A stretch of 64,000 nt of DNA from Rhodospirillaceae bacterium (lineage in GTDB: Bacteria > Pseudomonadota > Alphaproteobacteria > Rhodospirillales > Rhodospirillaceae), in the NCBI GenBank assembly GCA_040219235.1, contig JAVJSV010000012.1:248001-312000 (forward strand). The letters are read 5' to 3'. The notes below the pieces were generated by a model. The model saw nothing but the letters and a program-made list of their open reading frames with translations. It was not told the DNA's origin and searched no databases. Both the position numbers and the translations under genes were made by a program. Of this stretch, positions 45,514 to 54,034 are shown piece after piece; position 1 is the stretch's first letter, and every line of letters starts with the position of its first letter.

Positions 45514-46749
45514 TTAAGCCGCTGCAGTTTTTTCAACATCTTGCGGAAACGGAAAGCGATAGGTCAGCGCTAAAAATACCAAAGATAACGCCCCGGCAAG
45601 AATCATGCTGGTTTGTGGGCTGGTCACAGAAGCAATTACGCCCCAAAGCGGGCTTCCAAGCGCATAGCCCATCATCAAAGTCATATTCAGAATGGCAATG
45701 CCGCGTCCACGCACGGTGTTTGGGAGAATCAACTGGGCCGAGATTTGCAGCGCTGACATTACGAAAAACCACGCGGTTCCGGCAATCAACAACAATGGCC
45801 CCATTATCAGTGGGTTTGAGGTCAAGCCCAGCGCCATCAACATACTGGCATGAATAATGATGGCCCCTAGAACAATAGTGTTCCTTGAATACCGTCGCGA
45901 AAGGCCCCCGTAGTTTAAGGCCCCAACAATCGCGCCAAGACCAAAACAGCCAAAGACCAAACCATAGTCTTCAGAATTTGGCACCAGCATGGGCATCATC
46001 GCCAAGATGATTGAGGTGATGGCAAAGAACAGTCCACCGCGCAGTAAGACGGTTCTGAATTGCTCAGACCCCCGCGCAAAGTCGATGCCTGTTTTAATGG
46101 CTTTCAAAAAGCTGCCGCCTGAGGTGTCGGCGGCCTGTGGTTTCCGCCGCCACCACACCAGCACGGCCAGCAAAAAAATGTAGGTTGCCGCGTTCAGTCC
46201 AATGACGGCTGCTCCACCGATGACTGGAAGCAGGACACCTGCCAGTCCTGGTCCGAGTACACGCGCGCCATTGTTTGCAATGCTATACAGGCTCACGGCA
46301 AACGGCACGTTCTGAAGACCCACGAGCTCTGGCACCACAGCAGATTGTGTTGGCTGGTTCAGGGAGAAGCCGATGGCCAGCAGAGCCGAGAGGGCCAGCA
46401 GCATCTTCGGATCTTGACTGCCCATAAGTATCAGAACGGCCAGGGCGGCGGCGGCCACCATCATCCATGTGTTGGCAACAATCAAAAGCCGTCTGCGGTC
46501 GAATGTATCCGCCAAAGTGCCAGCGGCAACAATCAGCAATACGGTCGGCAAGAAATAAGCCGTTTGCACCAGCGATACCAAAAGAGGGTCGCCATTGGTC
46601 CATTCTTTCATCAGCCAGGCTGCCGTGATGGTTTGCATCCAATAACCTAGGTTCGACAGGCAAATACCAAGCCAAACCGCGCGAAACAGGGGCATGCGTA
46701 ACAGCGGCCAGATGCTGGTAACGGCTTCAGAGGAGGTAGTGTTGGTCAA
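45514..46749 (-). CDS. MFS transporter, EntS/MFS_3-like
   Basis: A 411-residue inner-membrane transporter with about 12 helices. N-terminus LRMPLFRAVWLGICLSNLG, TM2-3 motif AGTLADTFDRRRLLIVANT, and TM helices with glycine-rich faces (AIGFSLNQPTQSAVVPELVG) as in the enterobactin-exporter-like family. It is likely an exporter, but the direction and substrate cannot be read. Divergent from the amine oxidase genes, so may belong to the same regulon. Confidence 0.9.
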   Translation of the reverse strand: MTNTTSSEAVTSIWPLLRMPLFRAVWLGICLSNLGYWMQTITAAWLMKEWTNGDPLLVSLVQTAYFLPTVLLIVAAGTLADTFDRRRLLIVANTWMMVAAAALAVLILMGSQDPKMLLALSALLAIGFSLNQPTQSAVVPELVGLQNVPFAVSLYSIANNGARVLGPGLAGVLLPVIGGAAVIGLNAATYIFLLAVLVWWRRKPQAADTSGGSFLKAIKTGIDFARGSEQFRTVLLRGGLFFAITSIILAMMPMLVPNSEDYGLVFGCFGLGAIVGALNYGGLSRRYSRNTIVLGAIIIHASMLMALGLTSNPLIMGPLLLIAGTAWFFVMSALQISAQLILPNTVRGRGIAILNMTLMMGYALGSPLWGVIASVTSPQTSMILAGALSLVFLALTYRFPFPQDVEKTAAA

Positions 46750-46928
46750 AAGTGCGGACCTTACATTTCAAAACTTTGCTTAATGCACCAAATAGCGCCC
46801 CCCTATTTCAACCAACCTGCTTCTGCATATCGATCGCAGGGTGAGCGATTTTCTTATACTCCCTATTGTCAGACCCCCAGACACGAAAGCATGATCAGTT
46901 TGGGGACTAACAAACAATAGAGTGTGCC

Positions 46929-48395
46929 ATGCCAAAACCTGCCTTAAAACCATCCCGTCGCCGCCTCCTGCAAGCGGCGAGCGGTTTGGCTGTTGGATCA
47001 TTGATCTCACCGCGATTGCGCGCGGCAGAAAAAAGTGATGTCATTGTCATCGGCGCGGGCTTCGCGGGTTTGAACACCGCCATCATGCTGGCCGATGAAG
47101 GATTCAGCGTGACGGTTTTAGAAGCCAATTCTCGGGTTGGCGGACGCGCGTTTACGGCGGATCATATCTATGGAAAACCGGAGTTAGGGGCGAATCAGGT
47201 CGGTCCTTACTATGCGCGCGTGCGAGACATGGCCCACCGGCTCAATATCGAATTGGCACCCGGGGCCAATATCAATGCGCCCTTTACCTTTGCCATCGGC
47301 GACACTCTGGTGCGTAAAGAAGACTGGGAAAGCCACAAACTCAATAAAACGGTGGGCGAAGAACGCTCAGTCATGCCCTCTGCTATGCAGGGCTACTATA
47401 TGAAGAAATATAATCCCTTTGAAGGCTTTGATGATTGGCTGGAGCCAGAAGCGGCGCGGTTCGATATTTCATTGGCCGAGTGGTTGATCGAAAAAGGGAT
47501 TTCTCAAGAAGGCATGCGTCTCGTCAACGAAGGTTTGATCGCCCCTGATGCGTGGAACGTTTCTCTGTTGACACTGCTCCAAGAGGATACACGGGCGCGC
47601 CTGATGTCGGGTGAGGGTGGGGCAAGCGATAAGGACAGATTTGAGCTCGCGGCGTTGAGCAGTTCGCATGTTGTCGGCGGCACCTCTCGCCTTCCCGAAG
47701 CGATGGCGCGCGAACTTGGAGACTCTGTGCTGCTCAATAAAATTGTGACCACCATCGATATGTCTGGGCCGGGCGTCGATGTGAGCTGTCTTGATGGCAC
47801 GCGCTATCAGTCAGACTTTGTTGTCTCCGCCATTCCGTTTGGGCCGCTCCGGCGGATCACTATTCTGCCCACACTTATGGGCGAGCAGGCGGCAGCGGTG
47901 CGCCACATGCCCTATGCCAATAACACCCAGGTTCACTTGCGCATCACAGGGGAGCCGTACTGGGAACAAGACGACATGGATGCCTCGCTGTGGACGGATG
48001 GTCCGCTAAACATGGTGCGTCAATCGATCGGCTACGACGGCACGCGGGATCGTTTGACGACCGTATGCGTGGGCAAAAAAGGTGAACGCCTCGATCAGTT
48101 GCCGCCCAAAGAACGTGGTGAGTTTGTGGTTAAAGAAATTGAACGCTTACGTCCATCGACCAAAGGTAAAATTGAAGTCACGGGAGTCCACTCCTGGCCC
48201 CAGTACAATTTTGTGTCTGGGTGTCGTCATTCTTACGGGCCTGGTCAGGTGATCCGGTTTGCCCATGATATGATAAAACCACACGGTCGCATGCACTTTG
48301 CGGGCGAGCACACGCGCCGTATGGAAATTGGAATGGAATCCGCAATGGAGTCTGGTGAACGCGCGGCCTTCGAAATTCTCGAACGCACAGCATAA
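46929..48395 (+). CDS. Tat-exported flavin monoamine oxidase family protein
   Basis: A 488-residue FAD amine oxidase with the twin-arginine leader PSRRRLLQAASGLAVGS. VIGAGFAGLNTAIMLADEG is the Rossmann motif, followed by VLEANSRVGGRAF. The family substrate-pocket segment LGANQVGPYYARVRDMAHRL resembles the other two oxidases in the window. The C-terminal clamp is MHFAGEHTRRMEIGMESAM. Cys432, in SGCRHSYGPG, aligns with the MAO covalent-flavin site. Substrate unknown; exported oxidases release H2O2 and ammonia in the periplasm. It is 38 bases upstream of the next oxidase gene. Confidence 0.9.
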   Translation: MPKPALKPSRRRLLQAASGLAVGSLISPRLRAAEKSDVIVIGAGFAGLNTAIMLADEGFSVTVLEANSRVGGRAFTADHIYGKPELGANQVGPYYARVRDMAHRLNIELAPGANINAPFTFAIGDTLVRKEDWESHKLNKTVGEERSVMPSAMQGYYMKKYNPFEGFDDWLEPEAARFDISLAEWLIEKGISQEGMRLVNEGLIAPDAWNVSLLTLLQEDTRARLMSGEGGASDKDRFELAALSSSHVVGGTSRLPEAMARELGDSVLLNKIVTTIDMSGPGVDVSCLDGTRYQSDFVVSAIPFGPLRRITILPTLMGEQAAAVRHMPYANNTQVHLRITGEPYWEQDDMDASLWTDGPLNMVRQSIGYDGTRDRLTTVCVGKKGERLDQLPPKERGEFVVKEIERLRPSTKGKIEVTGVHSWPQYNFVSGCRHSYGPGQVIRFAHDMIKPHGRMHFAGEHTRRMEIGMESAMESGERAAFEILERTA

Positions 48396-48433
48396 CGAAA
48401 AGCATAACAATACGTTTTTATAGGAACGAACTG

Positions 48434-49909
48434 ATGATACGATCAAAGATTTTTTCTGGTCCATTAAGCCGCCGGAGTTTCACAGCAGCAGCGGCTGGCA
48501 CAGCGTCTGCCGCCCTTCTAGGGCGTCGCGCTCATGCGTTTGAGTCTGCGGACGTGATTGTGATTGGCGCCGGCCTTGCTGGCCTGAACGCGGCGCTCAA
48601 TCTGGAATCGGAAGGCTTGAGCGTGATTGTGCTGGAAGCGGCCGGTTATCTGGGAGGGCGCACCCGCACCTTCGATCTGCCGATTGGCCCAACCAACGCG
48701 GGCGGTCAAACAATCGGGCCATACTATGCCCGTGTGCGTGATCTCGCGACGCGGCTCAAAGTACCGTTGATTCCCAATCCTAGCCGCATCCCGATGGGCA
48801 ACTATGTCAACGAGACATTGGTCGCCTCGGCGGACTGGCCGAATGCCGAAGCCAATAAAACCGTTGGACCAGAGCGCAATGTTCAACCAGGTGCGCTTGA
48901 ATTTTTCTATTTGTCAGGCAAAAACCCGCTGCCCGATGTGGAAAGCTGGACTGAGGCTGAGCAGGCCCAGTTTGATATTCCGTTGGAAAACTTCCTGCGC
49001 AACAACGGCGCGTCAGATGAAGCGCGGCGGCTGATCAATCAAAGCATCAATGTGTTCGATTTATCTTCTGGCTCAGCTCTGGCGTATTTGCGCGACATCA
49101 AGCGTCTGCAATGGGGCATGGGAGATGCAGATGATAGAACACGAACCACCTATGGCGGCGGTACAGACGCTGAGCTTGTGTTTAATGAAATCGCCGGTGG
49201 CACGCAGCGCTTGCCAGAAGCTATGGCTGCGGCCCTCAGCGGTCCTGTTCATCTCAACACAACGGTACGCTCTATCGATATGACGGGCACAGATGTTGAA
49301 GTCAAAACCATTGATGGCGGTCGCTACGTTGGCAAGTATGTTATTTCCGCCGTGCCGTTTACGGCACTTCGCAATGTTGATATTTATCCAAACTTTGTTG
49401 GCATGCAGTTTGACGCTATCCGTTACTCTGCGCATGGCAACACCTTGCGTGTGTTCATGGAGTTCTCCTCACCCTTCTGGGATGACATTGGTGACCCGGG
49501 CCTGTTTACCGATACGGCGATTGAGAGGGTCTTTGCGCGCACCAACGAAGAGGGTGAAATTTTTGGGCTCGACTGCTGGATCAATGGCAATGCGGCCTAC
49601 CGGTTAGATCAGCTACCAGAAGAAGAGGTCGGCAAATTTGTCGTCGATACCCTGGCCCGCATCCGGCCCGCAACAAAAGGTAAGGTCAAGGTGGTCCAGA
49701 TCCATTCCTGGGCCAAACATTCACCGTCGGGGTGTTGCCGCCACGTCTTTAACGCCGGGCAGGTTGGTCTGTGGGCGGGCGTCATGGCGACGCCGCATGA
49801 ACGTTTGCACCTTGCTGGGGAGCAAACCCGCAGCATTGAAAACGGTATGGAAGCCGCTGCCGAATCCGGCGAGCGGGCGGCGTTCGAGATTATGGAACGC
49901 GCCCTTTAA
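48434..49909 (+). CDS. Tat-exported flavin monoamine oxidase family protein, second copy
   Basis: A 491-residue paralogue of the preceding oxidase. The leader has a twin-arginine motif (LSRRSFTAAAAGTASAALLG). VIGAGLAGLNAALNLESEG is the FAD motif, GPYYARVRDLATRL the shared segment, and LHLAGEQTRSIENGMEAAAE the C-terminal clamp. Cys435 (SGCCRHVFNAG) sits at the same distance from the C-terminus (56 residues) as in its neighbour. Divergence between the copies is large enough to suggest different substrates. The hydrolase gene follows after 18 bases. Confidence 0.9.
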   Translation: MIRSKIFSGPLSRRSFTAAAAGTASAALLGRRAHAFESADVIVIGAGLAGLNAALNLESEGLSVIVLEAAGYLGGRTRTFDLPIGPTNAGGQTIGPYYARVRDLATRLKVPLIPNPSRIPMGNYVNETLVASADWPNAEANKTVGPERNVQPGALEFFYLSGKNPLPDVESWTEAEQAQFDIPLENFLRNNGASDEARRLINQSINVFDLSSGSALAYLRDIKRLQWGMGDADDRTRTTYGGGTDAELVFNEIAGGTQRLPEAMAAALSGPVHLNTTVRSIDMTGTDVEVKTIDGGRYVGKYVISAVPFTALRNVDIYPNFVGMQFDAIRYSAHGNTLRVFMEFSSPFWDDIGDPGLFTDTAIERVFARTNEEGEIFGLDCWINGNAAYRLDQLPEEEVGKFVVDTLARIRPATKGKVKVVQIHSWAKHSPSGCCRHVFNAGQVGLWAGVMATPHERLHLAGEQTRSIENGMEAAAESGERAAFEIMERAL

Positions 49910-49927
49910 AGTAACGCCAAGGAGGCA

Positions 49928-51217
49928 TTGATGTCTTTCAAACGGATTTGCGCTGCCACATCGATTCTCGTTGTGATGGCTACAGCTGTGGTGGCGAAAG
50001 GTCCGTTGCCTACAGCCGCCCCTGAAGAGGTTGGCATGACCGCTGCCGGCTTGGATCGCCTGGCTGCTCAAATGCGTGGCCTAGTCGATGAGGGGTTGCG
50101 CGCCGGTGTAGTGTGGGGCGTTGTCAAAGACGGCAAGCTCGTTCAGCTGGAAGCCTACGGTCAGCGAGATATTGACGCTGATTTGCCGATGGAAACAGAC
50201 ACGGTTTTTCGTTTGTATTCGCAATCCCGCGCGGTCACCGCCGCCGCAATCTTAACGCTGGTCGACGAGGGTAAGCTGGGTCTGGACGACCCGGTCGCCA
50301 ACTACCTGCCTGAAATTGGCCGTATGCAGGTGATCTCAGAGCTTCATCGCGACGAGGTTATCAAAACCGTTCCACAAGACCCACCGATGACCGTGCGGCA
50401 CTTGTTTAATTATACCTCCGGTCTCGGCTATGCGCGGGATTGGCCTGCGGGAGTCGGAATGGAACGGCGAGATATTCTCGGTCTTGAAGGTGATTTGGAT
50501 GATATGGTGCAAGAATTCGCTAAATATCCTCTGTTGACTCAGCCGGGCGAGCGTTGGATTTACGGCTTTCATTCCGATCTGCTGGGGGCTGTCGCCGAAG
50601 TGGCCTCCGGACGAAAGTTCAATGATTTTCTCGACCGCCGTTTGCTCAAGCGTCTGGGTATGGACGACACGGGCTTTTGGGTCCGTCGCGGCTCCAATGA
50701 TCGCTTGGCAACGGTGTATAGTCCGGGTGAGTCGGGGGCTTTGACGGTAAGTTCTGGACCTGCGTCAGGGCCGTACACCCAGCCGGGAACAATGTTCTCT
50801 GCCGGTGGCGGGCTTGTCTCAACGGTGCCGGACTACCTGCGTTTCGGTCAGATGATCCTTAATGGTGGCGAATTGGACGGTGAGCGTGTGCTTAAAGCGG
50901 GCACGGTTGCGGTTATGGCTACAAACGCCTTAACACCAGATCAGGGCCGCCTGTCTTTCGGTGACAGTTTCAATCCGTCACATCCATTCACCGGCTATGG
51001 CTGGGGCCTGGCCATTGGGGTGCGTTTGCCAAACACGGCGCATACGGTTCCCGGTTCTCCGGGCGATCTGGTTTGGGGCGGCCTTGCCAACACCACGTAC
51101 TTTTTTGATCCGGTCGAAAACATTGTCGCTGTTGCTATGACCCAATACTTGGGTCCCAATGCAGAAGAGTTAACTTTTCGGCTCAGAGAAGGCGTTTACG
51201 GCGCACTGGCAAAATAG
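49928..51217 (+). CDS. Exported class C beta-lactamase-fold hydrolase with SxxR motif, copy 1
   Basis: A 429-residue protein with a Sec signal (MSFKRICAATSILVVMATAVVA). The family segments are present (AGVVWGVVKDGKLV, FRLYSQSRAVTAAAILTLVD, DPPMTVRHLFNYTSGLGY, PGERWIYGFHSDLLGAVAEV, GYGWGLAIGVRL). The motif around the nucleophile is S97-Q-S-R100: the lysine of SxxK is arginine. The Tyr motif is YGF as in EstB-like esterases. Ribosome site AAGGAGG precedes the ATG. It starts 18 bases after the amine oxidase gene and 4 bases before its paralogue. Confidence 0.88.
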   Translation: MMSFKRICAATSILVVMATAVVAKGPLPTAAPEEVGMTAAGLDRLAAQMRGLVDEGLRAGVVWGVVKDGKLVQLEAYGQRDIDADLPMETDTVFRLYSQSRAVTAAAILTLVDEGKLGLDDPVANYLPEIGRMQVISELHRDEVIKTVPQDPPMTVRHLFNYTSGLGYARDWPAGVGMERRDILGLEGDLDDMVQEFAKYPLLTQPGERWIYGFHSDLLGAVAEVASGRKFNDFLDRRLLKRLGMDDTGFWVRRGSNDRLATVYSPGESGALTVSSGPASGPYTQPGTMFSAGGGLVSTVPDYLRFGQMILNGGELDGERVLKAGTVAVMATNALTPDQGRLSFGDSFNPSHPFTGYGWGLAIGVRLPNTAHTVPGSPGDLVWGGLANTTYFFDPVENIVAVAMTQYLGPNAEELTFRLREGVYGALAK

Positions 51218-51221
51218 GGCC

Positions 51222-52526
51222 ATGCGCTGCACGCTTAAAACCCTCGGGGTGTTATGCGTTGTTTTGGCGACGCTGCCGGTTGTTGCGATGGACGAGTCAC
51301 CCCCGTTGGATGTCGGCCTGTCACCCTATGCCATTGATCACTTAGATGCCGCGATGTCGGCGCTGGTTGAAACGGGACGCCGGTCAGGCATCGTTTGGGC
51401 GGTGGCAAAAAACGGCAAAGTGGTCACCCATAAAGCAGCAGGACTCCGCGATATTGAAGCAGATCTCCCCATGCAGACCGATAGCGTCTTTCGTCTGCAC
51501 TCCATGACCCGCGCGGTTACCGGCGTCGCTGTGATGATGATGTATGAAACGGGTAAGTTTGATCTCGATGACCCGGTTTCTAAATACATCCCGGCGTTTG
51601 CAAACACGCCCGTTCTTAAAAATCGCAAAGGCGATCCCACAGAGACAGAGCCACAAGCCTCACCGCTGACAATTCGGCATCTCCTCACCTACACATCGGG
51701 TCTTGGTTATCCCTTCGATTATGATTCTGTTCTCGACGTGAGTTTTGAGAATGTGTTCCCACGTGGCCAAACCATTGAGCAGGGCGTTAATTATTTGGCC
51801 AGTCGGCCCCTATTGTTTCAACCGGGCGCGCGTTGGTACTACGGGTTTTCCGGCGATGTGCTTGGGCGTCTGGTCGAGATCTGGTCAGGCCAGCCTTACG
51901 ATGCGTTCTTGCGTGAGCAAATTTTTACGCCGCTTGGTCTTAATGATATGGGGTTTCAACTCCCAGACGGCCAGCAGCACCGCCTGGCGAAAGTCTATGC
52001 CCCAGATGACTCTGGCGCTCTACAGGACGCGGCGGCGCGGATGCCACCCATCGATTTCTATAGTGCAGGAGATACCATTTTCTCTGGCGGTGGCGGCTTG
52101 CTTGGCACAGCTATCGATTACCTGCGCTTTTCTCAAATGTTACTGAATGGGGGTGTATTAGAGGGCGTGCGCCTGCTTCAGCCTGAAACTGTTGCCTTAA
52201 TGACCCGCAATCATCTCTCGCCAAAACAAGGTCCACTGAACTGGTACGCCCGAGGTCGTTTCTCCGAAAATGATCCTTGGGCCAAGGCGAATGGCTATGG
52301 CTGGGGTCTTAGCATCGGTGTTCGTTTGAACGACCAGCCGCATACTGTTGTAGGAGGTCGTGGTGAATTCAGATGGGACGGTTTTGCCAACACGACGTTC
52401 TTCATTGATCCTGAAAACCAAATCGTTGCGGTGGCCATGACCCAATATCTCGGTCCGGAAGCGGACGATTTAGAAAATGCCTTGCGCACGTCTCTTTATG
52501 GCAGCGTGCTTCAACAGCCCAACTAG
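51222..52526 (+). CDS. Exported class C beta-lactamase-fold hydrolase with SxxR motif, copy 2
   Basis: A 434-residue tandem paralogue of the preceding hydrolase, Sec signal up to about residue 22. S94-M-T-R97 replaces SxxK. Shared segments include GLRDIEADLPMQTDSVFRLH, LTIRHLLTYTSGLGYPF, RWYYGFSGDVLGRLVEI and NGYGWGLSIGVRLNDQPH. It converges with the solute-binding protein gene with overlapping 3' ends (52523-52526). Activity as an esterase, peptidase or lactamase is not settled. Confidence 0.88.
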   Translation: MRCTLKTLGVLCVVLATLPVVAMDESPPLDVGLSPYAIDHLDAAMSALVETGRRSGIVWAVAKNGKVVTHKAAGLRDIEADLPMQTDSVFRLHSMTRAVTGVAVMMMYETGKFDLDDPVSKYIPAFANTPVLKNRKGDPTETEPQASPLTIRHLLTYTSGLGYPFDYDSVLDVSFENVFPRGQTIEQGVNYLASRPLLFQPGARWYYGFSGDVLGRLVEIWSGQPYDAFLREQIFTPLGLNDMGFQLPDGQQHRLAKVYAPDDSGALQDAAARMPPIDFYSAGDTIFSGGGGLLGTAIDYLRFSQMLLNGGVLEGVRLLQPETVALMTRNHLSPKQGPLNWYARGRFSENDPWAKANGYGWGLSIGVRLNDQPHTVVGGRGEFRWDGFANTTFFIDPENQIVAVAMTQYLGPEADDLENALRTSLYGSVLQQPN

Positions 52527-54034
52527 TTTTGCAAACGCAGTTGATCGACGGCCAGTTGTTTGTGACGAAAGGGCAGCTCACCGAGCCGGTCACTCACCGC
52601 AATCACATCGACGATATAAACCAGAAACAAAGCAGGTGCGAGGTCGTGCATGGTCTTAGACAGGTCTTGAAGTGTCTCATCGCGTTCTTGTTTATCAAAC
52701 ATGCCGTGTGAGGCGGCGATAACCGGCATCACACTCTCGTCGCAGAAAAAAGCGCCCGGTTTATTGCACGAAAATATTTCAATAGCGCGGACAACATCCC
52801 AGTAAGACGCACCGTTCCAGGTGGCGGAAATAGAATCTGCACCGCTCCAGTCGCCGCTGAAATATTTGCGAATCCATTCCTGCCCTTGAACCGCATTGAA
52901 TTCGACGTCAACGCCAACAGCGGCCAGGTCTTGCGCAACCTTCTGGTAGGTTGTTGCGGCCTCCAGCAGGCCGCCGGCCACCAAAACGTCAGCCCGGAAC
53001 GACAAGCCATCGCTATATCCAGCGGCGTTCAGTAAAGCCTTTGCCCGCGCTGGGTCATAGGGATACGGCGCAACGTCCGGGTTGTATCCGGTCATGCCCT
53101 GGTATCCGGGCTGGCCTGCAGGTTCAGTTGTGCCCATCATAATAATGTCGGCGATGGCTTGTTTGTCCACCGCATAGTTTAGGGCCTGACGCACACGTTG
53201 ATCGGTAAAGGGAGACTCTGGATCGGTGTTCGACAAGGCGAGAGACGCGGTCTGTCCCCCGGGCCGGGCGATGATCTTAAAGCCTTGGCTGCGCAGAAGA
53301 TCAATCTCAACCACACCGAAGTTGTAGCCGATGTCGACCTGTTCTGAGAGTAGCGCCTGCACCTGCGTTGGGGCATCTTTAACCAGGCGAATATCAACCG
53401 CATCAATTTCCATCGGGGGCCGCCAGCTCTCCCAGTTGGCTTTTAGCAGCGGGCGCTGGGCTTCTAAACGCCAGTCTTCCACCACGTATGACCCCGTACC
53501 GATTGGCGCCTGACTAAACGCATCCGGGCCAAGTTCTTCGTATAGCCAAGGCTCTGGCATCGGTATGGTGCCGAAGCGGCGTGGCAGCAGCACATCGGGT
53601 TGATGGGTTTCAACTTCTAACGTGAGATCATCAATGGCCCGTGCGGATTTTATGGTCGAGGTTTCAGCCGACAGCACATACCGTCCGGCTTCAGCGCTTT
53701 GCAAATAGGTGATGGTTTTGACAACCGCTTCGGCGGTGAATGCGCGCCCGTTTGAATATTTCACATCTGGGCGCAGCTTTATATTCCAAGTGGTGGATGA
53801 GGTTGGTTCGGCGCTCAGGGCAAGCCCAGGTTCTAAAGTGCCATCTGTGGAGACATAAAACAGCATGTCATGGATCATGGCGTGGGGGTTGATGATGCCC
53901 TGGACCATAGATGAAAACGGGTTCAGCAAAGTTGAAACGTTCCCCGTTGCCGCAGCCCGCAGGGTTTCTGCGTTGGCCGGCAAGCCCAAGAAGCTGGCGC
54001 TTGCCAGGACAAGGAGCATTGTTACTTTTTTCAT
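52523..54034 (-). CDS. ABC transporter solute-binding protein, family 5
   Basis: A 503-residue exported binding protein (signal MKKVTMLLVLASASFLGLPANA). Body: LKLRPDVKYSNGRAFTAEAV-type motif (as IKLRPDVKYSNGRAFTAEAV), APIGTGSYVVEDW, VRQALNYAVDKQAIADIIM and ATWNGASYWDVVRAIEIFSC. It resembles its neighbour at 54031-55584, with which it overlaps by 4 bases (ATGA), and the protein at 3305-4876. No permease or ATPase gene is nearby. Substrate unknown. Confidence 0.92.
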   Translation of the reverse strand: MKKVTMLLVLASASFLGLPANAETLRAAATGNVSTLLNPFSSMVQGIINPHAMIHDMLFYVSTDGTLEPGLALSAEPTSSTTWNIKLRPDVKYSNGRAFTAEAVVKTITYLQSAEAGRYVLSAETSTIKSARAIDDLTLEVETHQPDVLLPRRFGTIPMPEPWLYEELGPDAFSQAPIGTGSYVVEDWRLEAQRPLLKANWESWRPPMEIDAVDIRLVKDAPTQVQALLSEQVDIGYNFGVVEIDLLRSQGFKIIARPGGQTASLALSNTDPESPFTDQRVRQALNYAVDKQAIADIIMMGTTEPAGQPGYQGMTGYNPDVAPYPYDPARAKALLNAAGYSDGLSFRADVLVAGGLLEAATTYQKVAQDLAAVGVDVEFNAVQGQEWIRKYFSGDWSGADSISATWNGASYWDVVRAIEIFSCNKPGAFFCDESVMPVIAASHGMFDKQERDETLQDLSKTMHDLAPALFLVYIVDVIAVSDRLGELPFRHKQLAVDQLRLQN

